Program-made: the position numbers and the translations under genes
Shown: in pieces, positions 29,045-38,208 of the stretch
Position numbering within the stretch: the stretch's first letter is position 1
Layout: the number at the start of each line of letters is the position of its first letter
The notes under the pieces: model-generated
Seen by the model: only the letters and a program-made list of their open reading frames with translations
Told to the model about the DNA's origin: nothing
The model's database searches: none
Assembly: GCA_007116575.1 (NCBI GenBank)
Contig: SKIF01000058.1
Span: 1-61,715 of the forward strand
DNA length: 61,715 bases
Direction: 5' to 3'
From: Paracoccaceae bacterium
GTDB taxonomy: Bacteria > Pseudomonadota > Alphaproteobacteria > Rhodobacterales > Rhodobacteraceae

Positions 29045-32000
29045 ATGCAGAATGCAAGAAACCAAGAAGCGCAGGCGAGTGGCGCGTGCCTCCCCGAAGA
29101 TGGTATGATCCTGTGTCTTGAGATCGACACGCGGGTACAACCTTGCGTCAATCTCGACTTTGCCACTGCAGATCTGACACAAATCCCTTTGCACCTGTCG
29201 GTACGAGGCGACGCCGGTCTTGTGGTGGTGAACCAGTTCACGGCAAGAGGATGGTGTCGCGAACTTTCATTCCGGCGGGTGTTGAACCGACCCGTGCTGG
29301 ATATCGAGCTTGCATTCGGGCTTGATCTGCTAGGCCGGCTGACGGTCGGTCTCTGGTTGAACGGCACCCTGCTCGCGCGTCTGGATGCCTATCCGCGCCC
29401 TGACCGCAACGGGCCGAAGGGCGTACGGCGTGGCTTTCCCGCGCTTGGCCGGATTGCCCGAATGACTTGGCCCGCAGGGCTGCGCAGCATGCGCTGCCTG
29501 TATCCTGACAGAGCTGTGACACCGGCCCTGACCGAACGGCTCGAGTTCGTCTGGAATACAGCAGGGCGTACGGCTGTTCTGGATTTGCATGACGATGAAC
29601 CGCCGATGGATTGCCTGTCGCTGTCAGGTGCCGGGTCACCAGCCAGTCGCGGCCTTCAGATCGCGCGTTTGCCTGGTCGCATCTGGTGCGACGCGGATGG
29701 CGGCAAGGCGCGCGTCTCGTTGCGGATGGTGGGTCAATCGGTGGAGGTTCCGGTTGACACGCGGATGATTTTGGAACGACTGCACAGTTCGGAGGCGCTC
29801 TGGCAGATGCAGAACGACCCGCTGGTTCGGTTGCATATGCTCGAGCATGTGCAGCATGCATGCCTCTGGCCCCGCCTGACCAGCCAAGTTCGTGAAACAC
29901 TCGGAGCGACTGCCAGGGAACTTGCTATCCCGGGCTTTCAGCCGCCGGTCCGAACTCCGGTCCTTCGCACAGTCACGTCCTACCGTTGCAACGCGTCCCA
30001 AAGCTGCGATGCCTTTCATGCGCAAATCGCAAACACCGCGGGCACCGCGCCTGAGAAAGTCCTGGACGGGTTGGTTTGTCAGGACCGGCTCCCACCGGCA
30101 GAGGTGCGGCAACTCGCGCTCATGCTCAGTGAATGGTTCTGTATCCACAGTGACCCACTGGACCTCGCGGCGCTGGCTGCACGCCATGGTGCCCCTGACT
30201 GGGCCAACAGCCCCGATGCCTGGGCGTCCATCGCCAGTCTGCCGATGCTCTGGGCGCAGGGTAACTGGGCCGCGACAGAGGCCGCGTTGCGCGGCTATCC
30301 GCGTCAGTCGTCCCATTGGCTGGCCACACCGGCGCTGGGCTGGGTCGCGACCGCGCTCGCAGCAAGGAAACCGGCTCTTGATGGCTCACAGATCCCCGAG
30401 GCGCGACGAGTCTCCGTGATGACGGCACTGCTGGAGCTCGTTGCAGATCTGGCCCCGTCCTATTGGGCGCAGACCCGATGCACGCGCGTGATCGCCGGTG
30501 TGCTTGATATCCTGGCCGAATTGCCGTTGCTTCCGGACTGGTGCGCGGATTGGTATGTGGAATTGTCCCTGCGCGCTTTCGGGCTCAGCCCGGAATTCTG
30601 GGACGTGATGAGCGCGCGCCCCGCACTCATGGAACAACCCGCTCTTGCTCAGGCAGCGCAAGGTTTTGCAGCACTGCGGAATGCGCTGGCATCCGGCAAG
30701 GGCGCTGTCCTGTGGGAGGCCGCACGCCCGTTCCTTCTGCGTAGATCCGCAGGGCACGAAATGCTGCGTCGCGTGATCCTGTCGCCTCCGTCTCAGATCG
30801 CGACCTTTGGTCGAAGACCGGACCTCGCGGCCCTGTCTCCGGTTCTGTCCCGGCAGGAAACAGAGGAAACGGCCCTGCGCTGGCTGGCCTTTCCGCGTAG
30901 CGCGGACACACGAGCAGAGATCGATCTGCAACCGGGCGAGCCGCTGCACATTGCCGCCAGCAAAGGTTTGCGTGGTGCCGCAACTGCCATTCCGCGCCCT
31001 CTGATGACGCAGGCGGGGTTGCGACTGGGCAACCATGTTCACGACAGTCTGGAGCAGCTTCGACAAACAGGTTCGCTCACGCCACGGGATGTGCGGCACC
31101 TCGTGCATATGGCCTCGGCGCTCTGCGTTCGGGAGGCGGATTTTATCGGCGTTCCGGCCATGCTTGCCGTAACCGAGATGGCATCGCGGCAGGGAGCACC
31201 GGCTCTTGCGCAGGTCTTGTGCCGAGCGCTCTGCGATACCTTGGAGCCCTTGGAGACAGATGACCTCTTGGTTGCGCAGGCTCCGCGCTTGGCCCTCGCA
31301 CGTTTTCGGGACTGCTGCGCGGACGAAAAGTTGCGCGCGCTGCTGCACCGCTGGCTGGGTGCGGCACAAGACGCTCCGGCGGACGAAGACTCGGTTGCAA
31401 TGCATCTGCGCGCTGCGTCAAATCCCTTTGCTGACACGCTTGTCGCGCTGATTTCCTGCCACGCCAATCTTGGGTTCCGCGCGCAAGATTGCCGCGTTGC
31501 ATGGGGAGAGGATCTGGCAAGGCTTGGCATCCCGCTGGTCACTGTGGTCGGACGAGAGGCCGGTCAGCCCGAGGGCGCGGCGATAGAATTCGATGGGTCG
31601 TTGCTCCGGCTTGATGTGCCTGACAGTTACGAGGCCCTGCCGCAGAAAACGCTGGCGCTGGCCCAATGGGTGCGCTCTTGCACCGGGTTTTCGCGCGTTC
31701 TCAAGGTGGATGATGACTGCCTGTTGAACGCCAAAGCCTTTTTCAGTGATCCGACTTTCCTGACCCACCCCTATTATGGCCGCCCCCTTTATCGAGCGCC
31801 CGGCACGATGGACCGAGCCTGGCATATGGCGCGATCCCGGTCTCGTCGCGGTCAGATGGAACTTGACAAGTCACCCGAACCGTCCTGCTACGCCGATGGC
31901 AGCACTGGCTACATGCTGTCGCGTCCGGCGCTCGCGGCCCTTGAGGCAGCACGCCAAAGCCCGCGCGGTCGTGCGCTGGAGCAGGCGTCTTTCATGGAAG

Positions 32001-33331
32001 ACAAGCTTGTCGGTGACTTGCTCGGGCTGTCCGGGATCGCGGTTTCGGGTCAAAACTACGATGTCGCGGTTTTCCGGAAATCTGTCGACGGGCTTGACCC
32101 GTTACCGCAATATGAAGACAGCTTCCTGCCTTTTATCGGGGCACCGGTCAAACTGGCGCATCTCGACGCGGGCGGATCTGTGCTGGAGCAGGCACATGGA
32201 ACCCTGGACACACCATGGCCAAACCCGATGAAAATCTGGCCCAGCATGCTAAACGCACAGACCGGTTGGGCGACAAACGCCCTCAATCTGGTCACGCCGC
32301 CCGAGCGGCTCGATCAGGCGCGCGAGGTTGACGTCGCAGTTGTGGCCGTCATGCGTAACGAGCGACTTATGCTGCCCCACTTTCTTGATCATTATCGCCG
32401 CCTCGGTGTCGGCGCGTTCCTGATCGTCGATAACGGATCGGATGACGGGACACTGGAAGAGCTTGTCGCGCAGCCGGATGTTTCGGTCTTCGCGACTGAT
32501 ACGCCTTACAGCCTCTCCACCTATGGGGTGCAATGGCAGGAGGCGCTGCTGGCCCAGTTCCGGATGGGGCGCTGGTCGCTGGTCGCCGATGCGGATGAAC
32601 TGGCCTTCTGGCAGTTGCCCGACACTGATGGCCGGATCAACGGCAATCTGCCAAAATTGCTGGCCCGGCCTGAATTCGACAGCGCAGAGGCCGTTCGATT
32701 TCTGATGCTCGATCTCTATCCTGCAGGTCCACTCACCGAGGCGCAGTTCACCCGCTCTCCCTTTGTCGAGGCGGATCATATCGACCGCGCGCCGCTCTGC
32801 CGCAACTGGCAGGGGCGCGGGCCATGGTCGAATAGCGAGACACTGACCTCTGCACTGCGCCATCGATTGATGGTGGAACTCGGGGCACCTGCTCGGGCCA
32901 ATCTTTTTGTCGCACAAAAATATGCACTGCTGAAATACCATCCTCTCATGCGGCTATCGGCGGGGTTGCATTACATCACTGGTGCACGGGTTGCCGCCCG
33001 GGACCTTGCCTTTGGGCATTTCAAGTACAATGCGGCGTTTCTGGCCAAGGCCGAGCGAGAGGTCGCACGCGGGCAGCACTTCAACAATGCCGAAGAATAC
33101 CGCGCCTATCTTGCGCTGCGCGCCGAGGCACGCGACATACTGTTCAGCGCGGCGCATTCGGTCCCGTTGTTCCGCTGCCCGATGGTTCAGGGCCTTTGCC
33201 GGTCTTACAGCGCGCCAAAGCCGAATTCGGGGGGGATACAGTTGCGATCCTCCAGAACAAGGTCAGCCATGAGCGGTGCCAATGCCGGGGCCATGGCAAA
33301 GCCGATCTTGAACCCGCCGTTGAACACATAG
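29045..33331 (+). CDS. Very large protein with two glycosyltransferase modules
   Basis: 1,428 residues. Residues 1 to about 790 are not recognised; they are Leu- and Ala-rich and look mostly helical after a beta-rich start. Residues about 799-1020 resemble a GT31/galactosyltransferase-like module: LVALISCHANLGFR, then LKVDDDCLLN (about 885) as the DxD motif, and GSTGYMLSRPAL. Residues about 1098-1380 resemble a GT2/GT92-type module (Glyco_tranf_2_4): VVAVMRNERLMLPHFLDHY, IVDNGSDDGT and LVADADELAFW (about 1180). No signal peptide or clear membrane helix is visible, so it is probably cytoplasmic. The start has GAAGGG 8 bases upstream. The last 42 codons run antisense into the FAD oxidoreductase gene and look non-native. 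Confidence 0.8.
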   Translation: MQNARNQEAQASGACLPEDGMILCLEIDTRVQPCVNLDFATADLTQIPLHLSVRGDAGLVVVNQFTARGWCRELSFRRVLNRPVLDIELAFGLDLLGRLTVGLWLNGTLLARLDAYPRPDRNGPKGVRRGFPALGRIARMTWPAGLRSMRCLYPDRAVTPALTERLEFVWNTAGRTAVLDLHDDEPPMDCLSLSGAGSPASRGLQIARLPGRIWCDADGGKARVSLRMVGQSVEVPVDTRMILERLHSSEALWQMQNDPLVRLHMLEHVQHACLWPRLTSQVRETLGATARELAIPGFQPPVRTPVLRTVTSYRCNASQSCDAFHAQIANTAGTAPEKVLDGLVCQDRLPPAEVRQLALMLSEWFCIHSDPLDLAALAARHGAPDWANSPDAWASIASLPMLWAQGNWAATEAALRGYPRQSSHWLATPALGWVATALAARKPALDGSQIPEARRVSVMTALLELVADLAPSYWAQTRCTRVIAGVLDILAELPLLPDWCADWYVELSLRAFGLSPEFWDVMSARPALMEQPALAQAAQGFAALRNALASGKGAVLWEAARPFLLRRSAGHEMLRRVILSPPSQIATFGRRPDLAALSPVLSRQETEETALRWLAFPRSADTRAEIDLQPGEPLHIAASKGLRGAATAIPRPLMTQAGLRLGNHVHDSLEQLRQTGSLTPRDVRHLVHMASALCVREADFIGVPAMLAVTEMASRQGAPALAQVLCRALCDTLEPLETDDLLVAQAPRLALARFRDCCADEKLRALLHRWLGAAQDAPADEDSVAMHLRAASNPFADTLVALISCHANLGFRAQDCRVAWGEDLARLGIPLVTVVGREAGQPEGAAIEFDGSLLRLDVPDSYEALPQKTLALAQWVRSCTGFSRVLKVDDDCLLNAKAFFSDPTFLTHPYYGRPLYRAPGTMDRAWHMARSRSRRGQMELDKSPEPSCYADGSTGYMLSRPALAALEAARQSPRGRALEQASFMEDKLVGDLLGLSGIAVSGQNYDVAVFRKSVDGLDPLPQYEDSFLPFIGAPVKLAHLDAGGSVLEQAHGTLDTPWPNPMKIWPSMLNAQTGWATNALNLVTPPERLDQAREVDVAVVAVMRNERLMLPHFLDHYRRLGVGAFLIVDNGSDDGTLEELVAQPDVSVFATDTPYSLSTYGVQWQEALLAQFRMGRWSLVADADELAFWQLPDTDGRINGNLPKLLARPEFDSAEAVRFLMLDLYPAGPLTEAQFTRSPFVEADHIDRAPLCRNWQGRGPWSNSETLTSALRHRLMVELGAPARANLFVAQKYALLKYHPLMRLSAGLHYITGARVAARDLAFGHFKYNAAFLAKAEREVARGQHFNNAEEYRAYLALRAEARDILFSAAHSVPLFRCPMVQGLCRSYSAPKPNSGGIQLRSSRTRSAMSGANAGAMAKPILNPPLNT

Positions 33332-34248
33332 TGCTTTTCGCGCCCCGGCCACTCTCCCAGCAGTGGAGCGCGGCTCCGGGCTCGCGGTCGAACCCCGGCC
33401 CATCGCTCAATGACGGGCGCACCTTCGAGCGACGGACAAATTTGCAGCGCGCGGAGATGCAGCAGCTCGCATTGCGCATCGACCCCATCGGGTGTGTCGA
33501 AACTGCGTTCACTCGTCGAGCCTATGGCGATCGTGCCATCACCATGCGGCACAATATGCAGGCCGTCCGCGAAGATCTGCGGCGTCTCGAGAGCCGCGTG
33601 GCGCAACAGCAGGGACTGGCCCTTGACCCCATCCCCCACTTTCCGACCCAGAGCAGTCGACAGGGCCTCAAGACCCTCATACCCCGTTGCCCAGACGGTC
33701 CGGCCCGCGGGCTGAGTGGCCTCGCGGACCAACGTCCCGCCAAGCTGCGCAATGGCCGTAGCCAGCGCTTGCCCGGCCTGCCGAGGGTGCAGGCGCGCGC
33801 TCAGCGTGTCATGGATCACCCAGCCCGACGGTGCCTGCAATCCGAGTCCGCGCGCCGCGACATCAGCAGCCGGGAGCACACGCCACTCGGCAAAGCCCTG
33901 CCACAATTGAGCTGCCTGCGCACTGCGCGCCAAGGCAAGCTCAAGTCCCGACTCGGGTACAGGTTGAAGGCGGCCGCCTCGTGCATACCCCGGGTCTATG
34001 CCAGAAAGCGCTTCAACCCGTGCCCAGTAATCCGCCGCCATGCGCAAGGCATTGAATTGAAAGGCCTTCTTCGCATTCCAGTTTTCTGGCACATGCGGAG
34101 CCAGCGCGCCGACGAGGCCGCCGCTTGAACCTGCACCGAGCGACCGGGGCTCAATCACCTGCACCTGCGCGCCACGTTCGAGACAGGCGAGCGCCAGCGT
34201 CAGGCCGAAAACGCCAGCACCCATTATCGTGACATCCGGCATTGTCAT
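33205..34248 (-). CDS. FAD-dependent oxidoreductase resembling the MnmC oxidase domain
   Basis: 347 residues of the D-amino-acid-oxidase/glycine-oxidase type. The FAD dinucleotide-binding motif is IMGAGVFGLTLALA (residues about 6-19); GAGSSGGLVGALAPH and the C-terminal RWAGVRPRARSRAPLLGE and GGFKIGFAMAP motifs fit the family. It is divergent from mnmD, with 52 bases between the starts. In E. coli these two activities are one protein, MnmC, which finishes 5-methylaminomethyl-2-thiouridine in tRNA wobble positions; here they may be split, with this protein removing carboxymethyl groups. An amino-acid oxidase role (ThiO-like) is the alternative. ATGs at 34248 and 34242 are both possible; I took the first. 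Confidence 0.75.
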   Translation of the reverse strand: MTMPDVTIMGAGVFGLTLALACLERGAQVQVIEPRSLGAGSSGGLVGALAPHVPENWNAKKAFQFNALRMAADYWARVEALSGIDPGYARGGRLQPVPESGLELALARSAQAAQLWQGFAEWRVLPAADVAARGLGLQAPSGWVIHDTLSARLHPRQAGQALATAIAQLGGTLVREATQPAGRTVWATGYEGLEALSTALGRKVGDGVKGQSLLLRHAALETPQIFADGLHIVPHGDGTIAIGSTSERSFDTPDGVDAQCELLHLRALQICPSLEGAPVIERWAGVRPRARSRAPLLGEWPGREKHYVFNGGFKIGFAMAPALAPLMADLVLEDRNCIPPEFGFGAL

Positions 34249-34300
34249 TTTGCGTCTGCCTCTGCATGAGTGTGTTGTCGGGTTCATAGGGCAGGATCGC

Positions 34301-34954
34301 ATGCGTGACCAGCGTGCAGAAGTGGAGTGGCGAGACGGGCGGGTTCCGGTCTCGACACGCTTTGACGATCCCTATTACTCGCTCGATGACGGGCTCGATG
34401 AGGCGCGCCATGTTTTCATTGATGGCAACGCGCTGCCCGCGCGCGCCACGCCGGGGTTTCACATTGCCGAGCTTGGTTTCGGCACCGGGCTGAACCTGCT
34501 GGCCACCTACGCGACGCTGCGCGACTGTCCCGGTCCGATCCGTTATAGCAGTTTCGAAGCCTATCCGATGGGACGAGAAGAGATGGCGCGTGCACTTGCG
34601 GCCTTTCCGGCACTCGACAGCACGGCGTTACTGGATCATTGGGGGGACTTGCGCTTCGCTCTCGGCCCGCTGCAGGTCGAGCTGATCATCGGAGACGCGC
34701 GCGACACGCTTCCAAGATGGCAAGGCCGCGCCGATGCCTGGTTTCTGGATGGCTTTGCGCCTGCAAAGAATCCCGAGCTTTGGTCCGCGCCGCTGATGGC
34801 TGAAGTCGCGCGCCATACCGCGCCCGGCGGCACCTTCGCGACCTATACGGCGGCCGGCCATGTCCGGCGCGCGTTGGCCGCGGCGGGTTTCGAGGTCTCG
34901 CGCGCACCCGGTTTCGGGCGCAAACGCCACATGAGCCGCGGGCGGCTGGAATGA
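34301..34954 (+). CDS. mnmD: tRNA 5-methylaminomethyl-2-thiouridine methyltransferase domain protein (MnmD)
   Basis: 217 residues matching the N-terminal (methyltransferase) half of MnmC. VEWRDGRVPVSTRFDDPYYS is the family's typical start; AELGFGTGLNLLATY (about residues 52-66) is the S-adenosylmethionine-binding loop, and DAWFLDGFAPAKNPELWS (about 145) is the family signature near the active site. It ends in the GRKRHM motif. The ATG at 34301 follows AGG; an upstream frame from 34229 overlaps the divergent gene and is not conserved. It overlaps the next gene by 4 bases. Confidence 0.88.
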   Translation: MRDQRAEVEWRDGRVPVSTRFDDPYYSLDDGLDEARHVFIDGNALPARATPGFHIAELGFGTGLNLLATYATLRDCPGPIRYSSFEAYPMGREEMARALAAFPALDSTALLDHWGDLRFALGPLQVELIIGDARDTLPRWQGRADAWFLDGFAPAKNPELWSAPLMAEVARHTAPGGTFATYTAAGHVRRALAAAGFEVSRAPGFGRKRHMSRGRLE

Positions 34955-35820
34955 CGCCTCAGAACAACATGCTCGGCATCTGGTTGATGTGCGCGACCGC
35001 CTTTGTCTTTGCTTTGCAAGACGGGATTTCTCGTCATCTTGCGGGCGAATACAATGTCTTCATGATCATCATGATCCGGTACTGGTTCTTCGCCAGTTTC
35101 GTGATCGTGGTGGCTGCCCGCAAGGCTGGCGGTCTGCGCGCGGCTGTTGCGACACGCCAGCCGTTTGTTCAGATCTTTCGCGGGGTTCTTCTGGCCGCTG
35201 AGGTGTGCGTGATGGTAAGTGCTTTCGTGATCCTGGGTCTGGTCGAGAGCCACGCGGTCTTTGCCGTCTATCCGTTGCTGATTGCGGCCCTATCCGGCCC
35301 TGTCTTGGGCGAGCGTGTCGGCTGGCGGCGCTGGGTCGCCATCGCGATTGGGTTTGTCGGTGTGTTGATCATCTTGCAGCCAGGCTTCGGCGTGTTTCAG
35401 CCTGCGGCATTGATTCCGCTACTGGCCGCCCTGATGTTCGCGCTTTACGGGCTATTGACCCGCTATGTCGCGCGGCAGGACAGTGCTGCAGTCAGCTTCT
35501 TCTGGACCGGGGTGTCGGGGGCTGTGGCGATGACACTCGTCGGCATCTGGTTCTGGGAGCCCATGGCGCGCGCGGACTGGTTCTGGATGGCGCTGCTTTG
35601 TGCAACTTCGGCCTTTAGTCACTTCCTGCTTATCCGCAGCTATGAGGTGGCCGAGGCCAGCGCCGTTCAGCCCTTTGCCTACCTGCAGCTTCCGTTTGCC
35701 GCTGTGTTGGGGGTCGTGGTCTTTGCCGAAGTCTTGCGCGTCAATGTGATCCTGGGCGCTACAGTAGTTGTTGGGGCGGGGCTGTTCACTCTGTGGCGCG
35801 CGCGCGTAACGCAGGGATAG
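34951..35820 (+). CDS. EamA/DMT-family transporter
   Basis: 289 residues with about ten hydrophobic segments and two internal EamA repeats (about residues 5-135 and 150-285). The end of repeat one has the typical LGERVGWRRWVAIAIGFVGV pattern. The substrate is unknown; members export metabolites or amino acids. The ATG overlaps the mnmD stop (ATGA), so the two are probably co-translated, though a functional link to tRNA modification is not obvious. Confidence 0.85.
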   Translation: MTPQNNMLGIWLMCATAFVFALQDGISRHLAGEYNVFMIIMIRYWFFASFVIVVAARKAGGLRAAVATRQPFVQIFRGVLLAAEVCVMVSAFVILGLVESHAVFAVYPLLIAALSGPVLGERVGWRRWVAIAIGFVGVLIILQPGFGVFQPAALIPLLAALMFALYGLLTRYVARQDSAAVSFFWTGVSGAVAMTLVGIWFWEPMARADWFWMALLCATSAFSHFLLIRSYEVAEASAVQPFAYLQLPFAAVLGVVVFAEVLRVNVILGATVVVGAGLFTLWRARVTQG

Positions 35821-36087
35821 AGCTGGAAGCTATTGAGCGGATTGATAGGCAGGGCGCAGACGCCGTTTTGCAGGCCCACTGACTTCGTCAAAGGATGTAG
35901 GATGCAGACCTGGGCACAGGGCGATAGCAATAGACAAGCGGGAGCGGGGATGCCGTGGTTTGCGAAGCGCGAGAGCCTTCGCAAAGTGACAGCGCTGGTT
36001 GTGGCGCGGGCTTGGGCGTAGACCTGCATCAGCACGACGTGACAAGACAGGCCATCACGGTATCCTGAGTGGTTATTGTGTCACAAG
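35821..36087. other. Non-coding convergent region
   Basis: 267 bases between the convergent EamA and tyrA-family genes. Two short antisense frames exist but have no recognisable homology. I see no convincing terminator stem with a T-tract. Confidence 0.4.
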
Positions 36088-37002
36088 CTAAGACTTGATC
36101 CGACCGAAATCGGGGGCATCCGTGTCCTGCCCGGCTTCAATGATCCCACGGCGAATCGCGCGCGTGCGGGTGAAATAATCATGCAGATGCGCGCCATCAC
36201 CGCGCCTTATGGCGCGTTGCAGGGCAAAGAGTTCCTCGGTGAAGCGGCCCAGAATCTCGAGGGTGGCTTCCTTGTTGGTCAGGAACACGTCGCGCCACAT
36301 GGTCGGGTCCGAGGCCGCGATGCGGGTGAAGTCGCGAAACCCGGCTGCGGAATACTTGATGACCTCGCTGTCGGTGACCCGGCGCAGGTCGTCGGCCACA
36401 CCGACCATTGTATAGGCGATCAGGTGCGGGGTGTGCGAGGTGACAGCCAGAACCAGATCGTGATGCGGCGCATCCATCAGATCGACACTCGCGCCCATGC
36501 CCTTCCACAGCCGACTCAGCCGGTCGAGCGCGGCGGGGTCATGGCCCTCGGACGGTGTGAGGATGCACCAGCGGTTTTGGAACAGTTCGGCAAAGCCCGA
36601 GCGCGGCCCCGAATGCTCGGTTCCGGCCAGCGGATGACCGGGAATAAAATGCACATGATCGGGAAGATGCGGGGCAACCGCGTCGATTACCGCCTGCTTG
36701 ACCGAACCGACATCAGTGACGGTCGCACCCTCGGCCAGATGCGGTGCAATCTCGCGGGCGATCTCGTCCATTGCCCCGACAGGCACGCAGAGCACGACCA
36801 GATCCGCACCCTCAACAGCGTCAGCGGCAGTATCGCAGACCTCGTCCACCAGCCCCATCTCGCGCGCGATGATGCGGGTCTCGGCAGAGCGCGCGGTGCC
36901 GGTCATCGCGCTTGCCAGCCCTGCGCGGCGCATGGCATGGGCCATGGATGAGGCAATCAGCCCCAGCCCGATAAAGGCAACGCGGCTGTAGAGCGGCGTC
37001 AT
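36088..37002 (-). CDS. tyrA: Prephenate/arogenate dehydrogenase family protein
   Basis: 304 residues. It oxidatively decarboxylates prephenate or arogenate on the way to tyrosine. The N-terminal Rossmann motif [15 protein letters not shown] is followed by [11 protein letters not shown] and the catalytic [12 protein letters not shown] (about residues 125-136). There is no chorismate mutase or ACT domain, so this is the monofunctional type. It overlaps hisC by 4 bases; pairing of an aromatic-type aminotransferase with TyrA suggests the HisC homologue may also transaminate aromatic precursors. The specificity (prephenate, arogenate or both) cannot be read. Confidence 0.9.
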   Translation of the reverse strand: MTPLYSRVAFIGLGLIASSMAHAMRRAGLASAMTGTARSAETRIIAREMGLVDEVCDTAADAVEGADLVVLCVPVGAMDEIAREIAPHLAEGATVTDVGSVKQAVIDAVAPHLPDHVHFIPGHPLAGTEHSGPRSGFAELFQNRWCILTPSEGHDPAALDRLSRLWKGMGASVDLMDAPHHDLVLAVTSHTPHLIAYTMVGVADDLRRVTDSEVIKYSAAGFRDFTRIAASDPTMWRDVFLTNKEATLEILGRFTEELFALQRAIRRGDGAHLHDYFTRTRAIRRGIIEAGQDTDAPDFGRIKS

Positions 37003-38087
37003 TTCTGCCCCTCCATGAAGCCCGAGATGACATGCGCGACGCGGCGACAGGCGGCCTCGTCACCCACAGTTATCCGCAGGCAATGCGGCAGACCATAGCT
37101 GCTCACCTGTCGCACGATCAACCCATCGGCCAGCAAAGCGGCATTGCAGGCATCGGCCTGCGCGGCATCGTGAAAGCGCGGAAGCACGAAATTCGCATGG
37201 CTCTGATCGGTTGGCACCCCGAGCTCGTTCAGACGATTGCACAACCAGTCCCGCCAGCGCGCGTTCTCGCTCAGGCTGCGGGCAACATGTGCCGCATCGC
37301 CCAGCGCGGCTTCGGCAACCGCCAGCTGGATATTCGACAGGTTGAACGGGCCACGCACCCGGTTGAGAACGTCTATCACATGTTGCGGCCCGTACCCCCA
37401 GCCGACGCGTAGCCCGCCAAGCCCATAGAGCTTGGAGAAGGTGCGTGTCATCACCACATTCTCGCAGGTATCCACCAGCGCCGCGCCGCCATCATAGTCT
37501 TCGGCGTATTCGGCATAGGCTCCGTCCAGCACCAGCAGCGCCTGTGCAGGCAAACCCTTGGCCAGTCGGGTGATCTCGGGCAACGATACCATCGTGCCCG
37601 TGGGGTTGTTGGGGTTGGCGATGAAGACCAACCGCGTGCGCTCGGTAGCATGGGCCAGCAGTGCATCGACATCGGTGCAGCGGTCGCGTTCTGGGGCCAC
37701 CACCGGCGTTGCCCCGGCGACCAGCGCCGAGATGCGATACATCAGAAAGCCGTGCCGGCTGTAGAGAACCTCGTCACCAGGGCCGGCATAGGCCTGACAC
37801 AGGAAGCTGATGACCTCGTCTGATCCTGCACCGCAGATGATCCGTCCGGCATCCAACCCGAATCTGTCGCCCAGCGCCGCGCGCAGGCTGGCATGATCAC
37901 TTGACGGGTAGCGATGCAGGTCATGGCCCGCGCGTGCATAGGCTGCCCTGGCCAGATCGCCTGCGCCGAAAGGGTTTTCATTTGACGAAAGTTTCACCAC
38001 ATCATCACGACCGGCAATGCTGGACGATCCGCTTTGGTAGAGCGCTATCTCCATGATGCCGGGTTGCGGGCAGATGCGCGTGCTCAT
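36999..38087 (-). CDS. hisC: Histidinol-phosphate aminotransferase family protein
   Basis: 362 residues. It transfers an amino group between histidinol phosphate and 2-oxoglutarate, and some homologues also act on aromatic amino acids. The fold-type I PLP features are [27 protein letters not shown] (about residue 160) and the Schiff-base Lys in [15 protein letters not shown] (about 220). I chose the ATG at 38087, with GAGG 8 bases upstream, over an earlier one at 38108. It overlaps the tyrA-family gene by 4 bases, so a tyrosine/phenylalanine role is plausible alongside or instead of histidine synthesis. Confidence 0.88.
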   Translation of the reverse strand: MSTRICPQPGIMEIALYQSGSSSIAGRDDVVKLSSNENPFGAGDLARAAYARAGHDLHRYPSSDHASLRAALGDRFGLDAGRIICGAGSDEVISFLCQAYAGPGDEVLYSRHGFLMYRISALVAGATPVVAPERDRCTDVDALLAHATERTRLVFIANPNNPTGTMVSLPEITRLAKGLPAQALLVLDGAYAEYAEDYDGGAALVDTCENVVMTRTFSKLYGLGGLRVGWGYGPQHVIDVLNRVRGPFNLSNIQLAVAEAALGDAAHVARSLSENARWRDWLCNRLNELGVPTDQSHANFVLPRFHDAAQADACNAALLADGLIVRQVSSYGLPHCLRITVGDEAACRRVAHVISGFMEGQK

Positions 38088-38208
38088 GTCGGGGCCTCTG
38101 TCAATCATGTGTTGCGCCGTCTTTACCGACAGCCGAGCGACGAGGCCAGCACTCCCGAACAGTTTTTTCTATTGTGGTAGGGCACGTTGCCTTTGTGCCG
38201 CGCGCAGA

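Noticed and set aside
35821-36087. Minus-strand frame of about 120 codons overlapping the EamA gene's 3' end
   Set aside because: No homology and no ribosome-binding site; most of it is antisense to the EamA gene.
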